Source: Spirochaeta isovalerica
GTDB lineage: Bacteria; Spirochaetota; Spirochaetia; DSM-2461
Length of the DNA stretch: 64,000 nt
Reading direction: 5' to 3'
NCBI RefSeq assembly: GCF_014207565.1
Contig: NZ_JACHGJ010000002.1
Coordinates: 62,001 to 126,000 of the forward strand
A program made the translations under genes and the position numbers. Below are positions 44,198-52,606 of the stretch, one piece after another. A model generated the notes under the pieces. That model was not told where the DNA came from and did not search any database. It saw nothing but the letters and a program-made list of their open reading frames with translations. How positions within the stretch are numbered: position 1 is the stretch's first letter; every line of letters begins with the position of its first letter.

Positions 44198-46390
44198 TTA
44201 TTCCCTTGTCAGAAGCGAGTTCAGGCGCCCGGATTCTTCAGCTGATTCATCGGCGACATCCTTAATGTTGTTTATCAGCTGTGCAAGATCGGCATTTCCA
44301 GCCATTGTTTTTTCCACAGAATCCCGCACCCCTTCGGAGAGAGAAACGAGGTTCTGCAGCCCCGCCTCAACGGATCTCCCCGACTTCTCCTGTTCTCTGG
44401 TCAGCTCGTCCAGCCGGGTGGAAAAATCCATGAGGGAGTGCATGGAATCGATAATCCGGCTGCCCGATGTTTTTTCCTCCAGAGTGGACCTGTAGATCCG
44501 GGAGATTTGATCAAGAGCGGATTCCGTATCTTCAGCCATTGATGAGAGGGCTTTCTTTACGGATTCGTTTGAATTGACACCGGAGCTGATAAGATTGCTT
44601 ATCTGGTCTATCGTATCAAAAACTTCAGCTGCTTTTGATGCGGAATTGGAAGCGAGCTTTTTGATTTCCTGAGCCACAACAGAAAATCCCCGACCGGCCG
44701 CTCCGGCATGTGCTGCCTCTATGGACGCATTCATGGCCAGAAGGTTGGTTCTCTCGGCTATATCGTTCATGGCGTCGATAATGGAAGTAATCGCTCTGGA
44801 TTTTTCCTGAATACTCTCTATGATTTTAGTCGAATCCCGAAGGCGGCTTTCGGCGGAAACAGCTGACTTGCGCAGGTTCTCTGTGAAATCAGTCGTCCGT
44901 TTCAGGTCATCCACTGTCTTATCAAAAGATTCCAGAAGCTCTATTGTTACAGCCGAAGTCTCTTTGATATTGCTGTCCTGGGTAGAGATCTGAAACTGCA
45001 GATTTTCAAACTCCGATAAAACTTTTGTAATGGCATCGGTGTTTTCCTTAATCCTGAGAAATTGATTCTCAACTGCTCCTGCAATGGCGGCATTCTCCAC
45101 TTTCAGTTCCTCTGTCCGGTCCGATGCCTTTCGGACATGACTGCTTAAATTCCTGTTCATACCGGCCAGAACCTGGGAAGCATTACTCATTTCATTGAGA
45201 AAGTTCATCAGTTTTTCAGTCTTGGCAAGATTGTCGCGGGAGGTCCTGTCCAGGTTTTTCGCGATTGTAATTCCCTCATATGCCAGAGTCATAAACATTG
45301 AAATATCAAAGAACAGAATTCCGAAACCCTGTGTGAAAAAAAGGGGTACGATTCTCTGCAGAGAATAGGATGCATCAATGACTCCGGAAATTATACCCAC
45401 CAGAACACCGGCCAGTATGGGAATAGCCAGACGATTACCCTTGATAACGGCACTTATAGAGATTCCTCCCATGAGGAGAAGCTCTATCACGCCGGGCAGC
45501 AGTGACAGGTTGAAAAAATCTTTTACAGCATAGGATGTGGTGCCGAAAACCAGCATGGCCAGACAGCCGAGCACTCCCGGGACAATCACGATTCCCTTGA
45601 CGATCCGATTGTTAAAAGTTTGAAAGTACTCCAGAAAAAAGAGAGTCAGAAACATAAAGAAAAAAGGCAGCAGGCTCTTTGAGAGTCGGTAGAACTGCTG
45701 ATGGGGGAAAGTCGGAAAATCAGCTCCCATCTGGAAGAAATAAACTGTCAGGACCAGATTGGCCAGAGCGAAATACAAACTTGCACGATCGTTCCGGTTC
45801 ATCAGAAAGCGCATCATGTAATAGAGGAAAATAAAACCGGACATGAGTGAGAAAGCCAGGTAGATGTAAATGTTGAGAAAATCGGAGAGCTTCTTTTGAG
45901 GATAAATCGAGTCGAAATGATCCAGAAAAGGTTGCTCTATACTGAATTTCCCTCCATCGTTAAATAGGGCGATGACTATGGTATTTTTCTGATCCCAGCG
46001 GATCAACCCTTCGGGAATAAGAGCCAGTTTCATGGTACTGAGAGTCGGAGTGTTCGAGTTTTCCAGAAAACCTTCCTGGGCGATAAGCGATCCGTTTAAA
46101 TAACAGCGCCATCCTTCTTCAAAACGTCCGATGGATAATGTCGGCTTCCTTCCTTGGAAATCCGATGATATGACAATTTCTGTCTTAATTGCTGCAATCT
46201 TGGAATCGAGAGAAAACGATCCTCTGAGCTTCTGCGGTTCCCAGCCGCCCTGAGGAATGACCGCGACCGATTCCATAGGCGCTATTTCCCAGTCGCTGAT
46301 ATGCAGGGGTTCCTTGGCTGAGATAATGATTGAAGTAAAAAGCAGGAAAAACAGGAATAGAATCCATTTCGATCGGGATAAGAGTTTCAT
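44198..46390 (-). CDS. 7TM-DISM chemotaxis receptor
   Basis: I choose the ATG at 46390, which gives a clean signal peptide; a longer frame starts at 46426. The product (730 residues) has an extracellular 7TMR-DISM jelly-roll domain (about 28-165) and seven membrane helices (about 175-375). The methyl-accepting signalling domain carries the hairpin tip [19 protein letters not shown]. The receptor half is like that of the 30.8 kb sensor, but the output is a chemotaxis domain, not an ATPase. A TATACT -10 lies six bases before the ATG. Confidence 0.85.
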   Translation of the reverse strand: MKLLSRSKWILFLFFLLFTSIIISAKEPLHISDWEIAPMESVAVIPQGGWEPQKLRGSFSLDSKIAAIKTEIVISSDFQGRKPTLSIGRFEEGWRCYLNGSLIAQEGFLENSNTPTLSTMKLALIPEGLIRWDQKNTIVIALFNDGGKFSIEQPFLDHFDSIYPQKKLSDFLNIYIYLAFSLMSGFIFLYYMMRFLMNRNDRASLYFALANLVLTVYFFQMGADFPTFPHQQFYRLSKSLLPFFFMFLTLFFLEYFQTFNNRIVKGIVIVPGVLGCLAMLVFGTTSYAVKDFFNLSLLPGVIELLLMGGISISAVIKGNRLAIPILAGVLVGIISGVIDASYSLQRIVPLFFTQGFGILFFDISMFMTLAYEGITIAKNLDRTSRDNLAKTEKLMNFLNEMSNASQVLAGMNRNLSSHVRKASDRTEELKVENAAIAGAVENQFLRIKENTDAITKVLSEFENLQFQISTQDSNIKETSAVTIELLESFDKTVDDLKRTTDFTENLRKSAVSAESRLRDSTKIIESIQEKSRAITSIIDAMNDIAERTNLLAMNASIEAAHAGAAGRGFSVVAQEIKKLASNSASKAAEVFDTIDQISNLISSGVNSNESVKKALSSMAEDTESALDQISRIYRSTLEEKTSGSRIIDSMHSLMDFSTRLDELTREQEKSGRSVEAGLQNLVSLSEGVRDSVEKTMAGNADLAQLINNIKDVADESAEESGRLNSLLTRE

Positions 46391-46396
46391 CCTTCG

Positions 46397-46402
46397 AGTA
46401 TA
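46397..46402 (-). promoter_or_regulatory. -10 element six bases before the 7TM-DISM receptor start
   Basis: Minus-strand TATACT (46402-46397) ends six bases before the ATG. No good -35 was found. AAGG touches the ATG and is too close to act as a ribosome site. Confidence 0.4.
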
Positions 46403-46502
46403 GAGCCCAAGTTCGGCAAAGTCCATGATTTCTTTGGAAGCTGTGATGTTCTGACAGGTCAGTTTTAGACAAGTCAGATAGTGCTCCGCAACAGCTCTTC
46501 TT

Positions 46503-47330
46503 TCAAAAATTCCTGAATATTTCAGTCAGAACGGTATCTATCTCCGGGTTTTCGGGAATGCTGCTCAATTCCGAAGGAACAATACCCGTAAGCCCGGATA
46601 TCAATGCCTGAAGATACCATCGGCTCTTTACATCTTCATGAATAACGCGTCCGTTTTCGACAAGAATGTCCAGATCGACTGTCCGCGATTCGTATGGATC
46701 GCTGCCTCTGGTTCTTCCGCAGTCCGATTCAATCGCTTTGAGTAGACTATTCAATTCAGATTTCGGCATTTCCGTTTCAAGTGCAACGGCTCCATTACGA
46801 TAGGGCGATTGATTTTTCTGCTTTTCCGGAGTTGTAATATAGACAGGAGAAGTGTCGCTGATGCGAATTCCTGCAATGTTATGTAGTTTTCTTATTGCTG
46901 CGGGGAGGTAGATCAGGGGGGAAATATTCCCGCTGATTCCAACAATGAAAGTCTGACTCTTCCGCTCCCTTTCGATTGAGACTCCCACATTCCTGGTAAA
47001 CCGCAAGGCCCCCGGCTTCTCAACCCGGACCTTGACTGAACGGCAGTGAATATCCTCGAGGCAGAGACCGGCAATCTTTTCGGCCATTGTTTCAATAAGC
47101 TGGAAAGATGACGATTCCACAAAGCGGATTATCTTTTTTGTTATACTTTTGTAGTTTAACGCATCGTCGATAGAGTCGGAGATAGCGGATTTTTTAAAAT
47201 CTCCCGACATTTCAATATTAATCAGCACATCCTGTTTATTGATTCGCTCTTCATCGTTTATTCCGATGATGCACCGCACCAGAAGGTCTGTAACTGTTAT
47301 GATATCATTATTAAGTCTTGATAAATCCAT
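46503..47330 (-). CDS. Bifunctional FolB-FolK fusion (dihydroneopterin aldolase / HPPK)
   Basis: The 275-residue protein joins two folate enzymes. Residues 8-125 are FolB-like ([61 protein letters not shown]). Residues 127-270 are FolK-like ([32 protein letters not shown], then [16 protein letters not shown]). FolB yields 6-hydroxymethyl-dihydropterin and FolK pyrophosphorylates it. FolP is not in the window. A promoter lies at 47337-47364, leaving only six bases between its -10 and the ATG, with no ribosome site. Confidence 0.9.
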   Translation of the reverse strand: MDLSRLNNDIITVTDLLVRCIIGINDEERINKQDVLINIEMSGDFKKSAISDSIDDALNYKSITKKIIRFVESSSFQLIETMAEKIAGLCLEDIHCRSVKVRVEKPGALRFTRNVGVSIERERKSQTFIVGISGNISPLIYLPAAIRKLHNIAGIRISDTSPVYITTPEKQKNQSPYRNGAVALETEMPKSELNSLLKAIESDCGRTRGSDPYESRTVDLDILVENGRVIHEDVKSRWYLQALISGLTGIVPSELSSIPENPEIDTVLTEIFRNF

Positions 47331-47336
47331 ATACTA

Positions 47337-47364
47337 AGTATAACGGATACAGTTCGGCAATCAA
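47337..47364 (-). promoter_or_regulatory. Promoter of the FolB-FolK gene, leaderless arrangement
   Basis: Minus-strand TTGATT (47364-47359), 16 bases, TATACT (47342-47337), then six bases to the ATG at 47330. The start of transcription would fall at the start codon. Confidence 0.6.
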
Positions 47365-47609
47365 TGGTTCAGAAGTCGATATAATCGATCAGTTGATAAC
47401 AGCACATGAGAAAACTGTCAGAAAATAACAGCTCTGATCAACAGATGAATATAAGGAAAAGCGTTGTGGTTATAGGTTTTCGCTGGATTTCTGATAGACA
47501 GGAAGAATGGGATTGCAAGGAGAAAAGTCTTTGTCCTTTAGTCTCTTCAGGGGCTATTGACGGAGCTCTTTTCAATCCTTTCATATGATTTTTTGAAACG
47601 GCTCAATAA

Positions 47610-47628
47610 AGGACTGATAATCAGTCCT
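47610..47628 (-). terminator. Palindromic hairpin at the stop of the small basic protein gene
   Basis: AGGACTGAT (47610-47618), A, ATCAGTCCT (47620-47628) is a perfect palindrome that includes the stop codon, followed on the minus strand by TTATTG. Probably a terminator. Confidence 0.5.
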
Positions 47629-47824
47629 GATTTGTATTCTCATAAGCCGCTTCGACTTGTTCGGTTTCAGGTTCTATACCCAGATATCCATTTATAAGAT
47701 CCTGTTCATCCCTTTCGCCTTCTTCGGTTCCCTTGCGCTCTTTGCGCAATCTCTTTTCTTCCTGGCGTTTCTGTCGTTTTATTTCTTTCTGACGTTTGTC
47801 AGATGAGTAATTATGCCTGGCCAT
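47621..47824 (-). CDS. Small highly basic protein of unknown function
   Basis: The 67-residue product starts MARHNYSSDKRQKEIKRQKR, followed by Lys/Arg/Glu repeats and an acidic tail. Proteins with this opening occur in many proteobacteria and spirochaetes and are annotated as hypothetical; nucleic-acid binding is a guess. A strong GGAGG ribosome site lies seven bases before the ATG. It follows the RRM gene on the same strand. Confidence 0.75.
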   Translation of the reverse strand: MARHNYSSDKRQKEIKRQKRQEEKRLRKERKGTEEGERDEQDLINGYLGIEPETEQVEAAYENTNQD

Positions 47825-47853
47825 TAACGGCCTCCTATCTGAAGATTAAATAT

Positions 47854-47882
47854 AAAAAAAAGGACCCTTAAGATCCTTTTTT
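47854..47882. terminator. Bidirectional terminator between the RRM and small basic protein genes
   Basis: AAAAAAAGGA and TCCTTTTTT flank a short loop; T-runs on both strands fit rho-independent termination in either direction. Confidence 0.6.
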
Positions 47883-47897
47883 ATTTTCGGGAGTTAA

Positions 47898-48176
47898 TTA
47901 GTACCGACGGTTATTTCCCCGGTTATTTTCTCTGTCTTCAGCTTCGTTGACTCTGATATTACGTCCGTCAAGTTCCGTTCCGTTCAAGGCGGAAATTGCC
48001 GCTTCAGCTGCACTGCTTTCAGCCATTTCAATAAATCCGAATCCTTTTGACCGGTTAGTGTTCCTGTCAATGATGATTCTGGCAGAGAGTACCTCGCCAT
48101 ACTGAGCAAAACAATCGCCCAGTTCCTGATCTCCAGTATTCCAGCTAAGATTACCTACATAAATTTTATTTGACAT
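47898..48176 (-). CDS. RNA-binding protein with a single RRM domain
   Basis: The 92-residue protein is one RNA-recognition motif with both RNP sequences: RNP2 IYVGNLSW (residues 5-12) and RNP1 SKGFGFIEM (about 43-51). A short Arg/Asn tail (ENNRGNNRRY) follows. It is a close paralogue of the 57857-58108 protein. Bacterial RRM proteins of this kind are cold-induced RNA chaperones in other groups. It has its own strong promoter (48338-48366) and an untranslated leader of about 155 bases that matches that of its paralogue. A terminator follows. Confidence 0.95.
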   Translation of the reverse strand: MSNKIYVGNLSWNTGDQELGDCFAQYGEVLSARIIIDRNTNRSKGFGFIEMAESSAAEAAISALNGTELDGRNIRVNEAEDRENNRGNNRRY

Positions 48177-48331
48177 ATTGTCTCCTGTTCCGGATTTTTT
48201 CCGGGTTTTAATGATTTTTACGGAATGATTATTGAATTTGTGGGAATCGGGAATTGAAGACAGGAAACAAATAAAATCAGTAACTTTGAAAACAATATAA
48301 CGGTTCTACAGATAAAAATTATCAAACTGTA
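48177..48331 (-). promoter_or_regulatory. Conserved 5' leader of the first RRM gene
   Basis: This leader shares ordered blocks with the one at 58109-58259: GTAGAACCG, CAAAGTTACT, TTTGTTTCCTGTC, TCAATAATCATTC and GGAACAGGAGAC before the ATG. Spacing between blocks is nearly the same. The length and position suit a post-transcriptional or temperature-responsive element. Start of transcription is estimated from the -10. Confidence 0.7.
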
Positions 48332-48337
48332 TGCTTC

Positions 48338-48366
48338 ACTATAAATGTTTCAGTTTTAAATGTCAA
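48338..48366 (-). promoter_or_regulatory. Strong promoter of the first RRM gene
   Basis: Minus-strand TTGACA (48366-48361), 17 bases, TATAGT (48343-48338). Identical in hexamers and spacing to the promoter of the second RRM gene. Confidence 0.8.
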
Positions 48367-48399
48367 CGAGTCCGGGTTAATTCCTATCAGCTTTTAGTG

Positions 48400-49140
48400 C
48401 TATAATGTGATCGTCTCTGCCCTCTGCTTCTGTAGAACAGACTCTATCCTCATCTTAACGTTATCCCTTAGCTCTCTGGTTTTTTTAAACTCATCACTGG
48501 GAATCGCTTTAAGAACTTCCACTTTAATCTTGAGGAATTTCGTAAAAATAAAGCCTTTTATAATTTCGGTTTCTGAATAGGTCAATGCCACAGGGAGTAT
48601 GTCGCATTTCATTTTTTTAGCGAGAAGAAACCCTCCGTCAAGGAATTTCCCCAGCCCCTGTCCTCTGCTTCTCGTTCCCTCCGGAAAAATCATTATCGAA
48701 TTTCCAAGGGCCAGATTCTCTTCGCAGGACCGCATCATTTTTAACTGGCTTTTCTGATCGGTACGATTAATAAAAATCGTTTTATTGAGGACCATATTCC
48801 ACCCTATAAATGGAACCCGCCGCAAGGATGCCTTGGAAATCCATTTAAAATGGATAAAGAGAAGATGAAGCGCCGGAATGTCCAGGAGAAATGAATGATT
48901 AGGTGTAATTATATATGTTTTTTTCGGATCAATATTCTCTTTCCCGGTAATTTCAACGGAGACAAATGGATTTAGCCAGATAAACAGAGAGCCCCAGATA
49001 TTGGCAATAAACTGGAGCAAACGCAATCGTTTGTCAAAAAGTACTGTAAGACACCAGACTGAAAAAGACAGGGGAAACATTACGAGCACGATGGCCGGAA
49101 TTGCAATCATCCAATAGAGCAAAGATAATATTAAATGCAA
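48400..49140 (-). CDS. plsC: 1-acyl-sn-glycerol-3-phosphate acyltransferase (PlsC family)
   Basis: The start is placed at a TTG (49140), five bases after GGAGG; a GTG at 49146 overlaps that site. The product (246 residues) has a hydrophobic N-terminus (two helices to about 60). The acyltransferase motif is NHSFLLDIP (His-x4-Asp), and motif III is FPEGTRSRGQG. These place it in the PlsC/AGPAT family that makes phosphatidic acid at the membrane. It is not in an operon with other lipid genes. Confidence 0.9.
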   Translation of the reverse strand: MHLILSLLYWMIAIPAIVLVMFPLSFSVWCLTVLFDKRLRLLQFIANIWGSLFIWLNPFVSVEITGKENIDPKKTYIITPNHSFLLDIPALHLLFIHFKWISKASLRRVPFIGWNMVLNKTIFINRTDQKSQLKMMRSCEENLALGNSIMIFPEGTRSRGQGLGKFLDGGFLLAKKMKCDILPVALTYSETEIIKGFIFTKFLKIKVEVLKAIPSDEFKKTRELRDNVKMRIESVLQKQRAETITL

Positions 49141-49209
49141 AAGCACCTCCGATGATTCCCGGAGTATAGCAGAAAAACAACCTGTTAACCAGAGGATTTC
49201 CCTTTGAGA

Positions 49210-50232
49210 TCAGTCTCTTTTTTCAATCCTCCCATCGGCAAACCGGGCAAACCGGAATGTCTCAAGTCCGTGTACCGGTTCCGGGCTGTCCCATGGCCAG
49301 CCCCCGAATTGGGTCTCCCGATAGTCTGAATATGTCTGGTAGATTTCATCTTCCGTATTCATGACAAAAGGTCCGCTCTGGACAACGGGCTCATTCAGCG
49401 GAATCCCTTGAAGAAGAAGTAAACAGCTCTCATTTTCAGAATCTGTATTCTCTAAGCAAAGAGAAGATTCGGATTCCGTCGTAAAAGAATGATTTTCCGG
49501 TATATCCGTATCCCCGGTTTTTAATCCTTTTCCCTTATAATAATAAAGGGCTCTTTCTGCTCCTGAAGTATTTTCCGGGAGATTCCACCGGGCTCCGGGT
49601 TCAATTGTAATTATCCAAATGGCAACATTGTTTGCTGGATCACTGGCCCAGGAATCAGGTGGGGGAGAGAGGGCTTTCTCCTCATTTAGAGAACCGGCAA
49701 TAATGCGAATGGAAGTTTTATTTCCCCTCTCATCGATCTCCTGCAGGACAGGAATGTCCTCATTCCAGAACATCCTGTAATAGGGTTCCACAAACTTGGA
49801 TTTTCGGGGCAGGTTCAGCCAAACCTGAAAAAGATGAAGGGTATTGGGCTTGTCTTTGAAAATACAGGGAAACATCTCGCTATGCTGGATTCCGCTCCCG
49901 GCGGTCATCCATTGGACATCTCCCTGACCATAACGGCCGCCGGCGCCAAGCGAATCGGAGTGGTCCACAAAGCCTTCAAGTACAATGGTTACTGTCTCGA
50001 AACCTCTGTGAGGATGCACGGGAAAGCCGGGGACATTCCTGCCGTGGTACATTCTCCAACCATCTTTAATTGTGAAATCATTTCCCATAAGCCTGTCCCG
50101 GAGCGATGCATCGGGGCCCTGTTGATCATTCCCTTTTGGAAAATGATCGTAATGATGAGCGCAGAACAAAAAAGGATCATAGGTTTTCCAGTGAAAATCG
50201 AGGGGTTTTAGATTGCTGATTATTTCTTTCAT
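49210..50232 (-). CDS. Pirin family protein
   Basis: The 340-residue protein has the pirin N-domain metal ligands: two His in FPVHPHRGFETVTIVLEG, then His and Glu in SGIQHSEMF, plus GDVQWMTAGSG. The C-terminal cupin is present from about residue 175. Pirins are Fe-binding bicupins; bacterial ones include quercetin 2,3-dioxygenases, but this protein's activity is unknown. A long hairpin-free stretch separates it from the chemotaxis receptor gene upstream. Confidence 0.92.
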   Translation of the reverse strand: MKEIISNLKPLDFHWKTYDPFLFCAHHYDHFPKGNDQQGPDASLRDRLMGNDFTIKDGWRMYHGRNVPGFPVHPHRGFETVTIVLEGFVDHSDSLGAGGRYGQGDVQWMTAGSGIQHSEMFPCIFKDKPNTLHLFQVWLNLPRKSKFVEPYYRMFWNEDIPVLQEIDERGNKTSIRIIAGSLNEEKALSPPPDSWASDPANNVAIWIITIEPGARWNLPENTSGAERALYYYKGKGLKTGDTDIPENHSFTTESESSLCLENTDSENESCLLLLQGIPLNEPVVQSGPFVMNTEDEIYQTYSDYRETQFGGWPWDSPEPVHGLETFRFARFADGRIEKRD

Positions 50233-50385
50233 TTTGACATCTCCGATAAAGGGTCGCTAAGTCAAACATAGTTTTTTTTATGCTGTTTTAAAAGGATGAA
50301 ATCTATTTTTCCACCAAACAGAACATCAGGGAGTTTTTTCTTGAAGTTGGTCTTTACAGTATGAGAAAAGAAGTCTCTTTTCCTT

Positions 50386-50414
50386 TTGCATGGCAAAATC
50401 TCCTGGACTATAAT
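50386..50414 (+). promoter_or_regulatory. Promoter of the 50.4 kb chemotaxis receptor
   Basis: TTGCAT (50386-50391), 17 bases, TATAAT (50409-50414), 22 bases before the ATG at 50437. Confidence 0.75.
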
Positions 50415-50436
50415 TCTATTCAGGAGTGATTTAAAT

Positions 50437-52047
50437 ATGTCAATTAAATTGAAAGCCTACTCAGATTCTTCCTATGAAATAAAACTCAAGGCTCCGGTCG
50501 CTGCGATTCTCGAATCGGTCGTCGCCATACTGCTTCTGCCTTTGTCTATCGTGCAATTCGCATCGCGTCAGCCTGTGCAGGGCGCAGCAATTTTATTTCT
50601 TGCGGGAATTTTCCTCTTCTCTTTAGTTTTGCTTTTCAAAGGGCGCTATGATTTTTCCGTAAGGCTTTTACTTCTTGCCGCTTCCATAGTCATGTTTTTA
50701 AATCAGGTTTTCCTCCAGGGCTATAATAACGCATTGGTTTTTCCCCAGTACGCATTGCTTCATTTGACTGTGCTGGTTCTGGTCGCTTTTCTCATCCGGC
50801 AGACCCGGGTTTTTATCACCTATCTCATTGCATCGGCAATCACGTTCTGGGGGTACATATTTTTTGTCGTTTTCAGCGGACAGGCCGCAACGGTTGATTT
50901 CCCCTTGTTGTCCCAGATTGATATAGCCGGATTTACCTATATCATATGCGTTCTGGTTCTGTTTCAGATCAAGAGGATTTTTAATTCCGTAAGCGATGAT
51001 GCGCAACGGCAGTTCGCTCTCAGCGAAGAAAACCGACAGCAATTAAGCCGCATTATGAAAGAAGCCGCCGATCAGTTGAACAATACCAGAGGGCTGAAGG
51101 CCGAGGTGGAATCAACCCAGAGCGCCACGAGCAGGATCGGTGGTCTCGTAGAGGGCATCCAGGGGCTTACATCTGAACAGAGGGACATATTTGAATCCAT
51201 GGTTTCCTCCCTTTCTCAACTGGAGGAAAGCATGAGTTTGCTGTCGCAAAGGGCGGAGGAGCAGAGTGCCAATGTTACCCAGTCCGCCGCGGCCATTGAG
51301 GAGATGGTCGCATCTATCGGCAATGTCTCCAAGGTTATAGAGTCGCGGAACAGCAGTGTCGAATCGCTGATGTCAAGTTCTGTCAACGGGGCCCAGATGA
51401 TCAAGCAGACCGAGACGTCTTTCCGCGATGTCGTGGAAAGGATCGGCGGAATACGGGAGATTACGGGACTTATCAGCAGCATAGCCGCCCAAACGAATCT
51501 TCTGGCTATGAATGCCGCTATAGAAGCCGCCCATGCCGGTGATACGGGACGGGGCTTTGCCGTTGTCGCCGATGAAATCCGGAAACTTGCGGAAAACAGT
51601 TCCGCCAATGCAAAAGACATCGCGGACAACCTGAAAGAGCTGATCGGCAGTATAGAAGCCACAGGCACGCAAGTCTCCCAGACGGAAGTCTCATTTTCCG
51701 AAATTCAGAATGAAGTGACACAGGTCTCAAACGCCATGAAAGAAATAGCTTCCAGCACCAGAGAGCTGGATAACGGCAGCGATGAAATCCTTCGGGCCAC
51801 AACCAGTCTCAGCGAACTGACAACCAATGTCATGGAATCGGTACGAGTTGCCGATCGAGATATCCTTACCATTTCCGGTAAGATTTCAGAAGGCAGAGAG
51901 ACTTCCCGAAAGCTTAATAGTGAAGCCGATGATATTGTGAAAGAGTCTTCGAGCATAGTTCAAGCTTCTTCTCAAATCCTGGAAATGGCCAAGTCTCTTA
52001 CCGAGCAATCGGAATCGCTTAACTCTCAGATAGGTAAAGAACCGTAA
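50437..52047 (+). CDS. Methyl-accepting chemotaxis protein with a membrane-only sensor
   Basis: The start at 50437 has CAGGAG ten bases upstream and lies after the promoter. The product (536 residues) has about six hydrophobic segments in the first 180 residues, with only short loops, so the sensor is membrane-embedded. A coiled coil follows, and then the signalling domain with the tip [23 protein letters not shown]. There is no clear HAMP. It differs from the 15.3 kb receptor by the lack of a large loop. Confidence 0.9.
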   Translation: MSIKLKAYSDSSYEIKLKAPVAAILESVVAILLLPLSIVQFASRQPVQGAAILFLAGIFLFSLVLLFKGRYDFSVRLLLLAASIVMFLNQVFLQGYNNALVFPQYALLHLTVLVLVAFLIRQTRVFITYLIASAITFWGYIFFVVFSGQAATVDFPLLSQIDIAGFTYIICVLVLFQIKRIFNSVSDDAQRQFALSEENRQQLSRIMKEAADQLNNTRGLKAEVESTQSATSRIGGLVEGIQGLTSEQRDIFESMVSSLSQLEESMSLLSQRAEEQSANVTQSAAAIEEMVASIGNVSKVIESRNSSVESLMSSSVNGAQMIKQTETSFRDVVERIGGIREITGLISSIAAQTNLLAMNAAIEAAHAGDTGRGFAVVADEIRKLAENSSANAKDIADNLKELIGSIEATGTQVSQTEVSFSEIQNEVTQVSNAMKEIASSTRELDNGSDEILRATTSLSELTTNVMESVRVADRDILTISGKISEGRETSRKLNSEADDIVKESSSIVQASSQILEMAKSLTEQSESLNSQIGKEP

Positions 52048-52086
52048 TTTTGAAGAGGAGCATAGATTGATGTCAAGTGAGAAATT

Positions 52087-52140
52087 ACCGGTCCGCTCTT
52101 TTCCAATTATATATTGGTAAGATCGGAACCGGCGGTTTTT
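52087..52140. terminator. Terminator between convergent genes
   Basis: ACCGGTCCG pairs with CGGAACCGG (one bulge), CCAAT and ATTGG form an inner stem, and five T follow on the plus strand. Confidence 0.65.
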
Positions 52141-52162
52141 GCTCCGGTTGTTATCTCTTATA

Positions 52163-52411
52163 TCAGCTTTTTTTAACGCGCAGAGTGTTGTGTATAATCA
52201 TACCGTGAGCTTCGGATTCGATAATCTCATCGATTTCCTTTTTTTCAATATCCAGATCGACCCGGCCGGTTACGTGAATCTCATTTTTTTTCCAAAAAAG
52301 AAATCCGGAAGTTTTAATTTCAACTGAAACATGTGAAGGGTCATTGATATTTTTATTGCTTCTGATTCGCGATAATACTGTTCTCTTTATTTTTTCCTGA
52401 GTGTTACCCAT
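52163..52411 (-). CDS. Small BON-domain-like protein
   Basis: The 82-residue protein has a basic helical N-terminus and a BON-like fold pattern: EIHVTGRVDLDIEKKEIDEIIESEAHGMIIHNTLRV, where the HNTLRV ending matches the VxNxLxV of BON domains. BON domains bind lipids or membranes, but this one has no signal peptide. CAGGAGAG precedes the ATG. Confidence 0.65.
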   Translation of the reverse strand: MGNTQEKIKRTVLSRIRSNKNINDPSHVSVEIKTSGFLFWKKNEIHVTGRVDLDIEKKEIDEIIESEAHGMIIHNTLRVKKS

Positions 52412-52606
52412 ATTCTCTCCTGTTTTTTCTATATATATCCATTTGGCAGTGAGTAATGATTGCAGACTTAAAAATTACTGTAATCTAACAAGTAGAATAT
52501 GTTTGATAATGAAGTGGAATGCAAAAACTATAATAAAGTTTATGTCCATGTAGCGTTAATTGTCAAGGAATATGTCATTTTCATGGCCTGCGTGCCTGGG
52601 AAAAAA

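Noticed and set aside
47406-47588. 60-residue plus-strand frame between FolB-FolK and the small basic protein
   Set aside because: No ribosome site, no promoter, and composition is not convincing.
50386-50436. Upstream ATG giving a longer chemotaxis receptor
   Set aside because: It falls within the -35 of a strong promoter, so it would not be transcribed.
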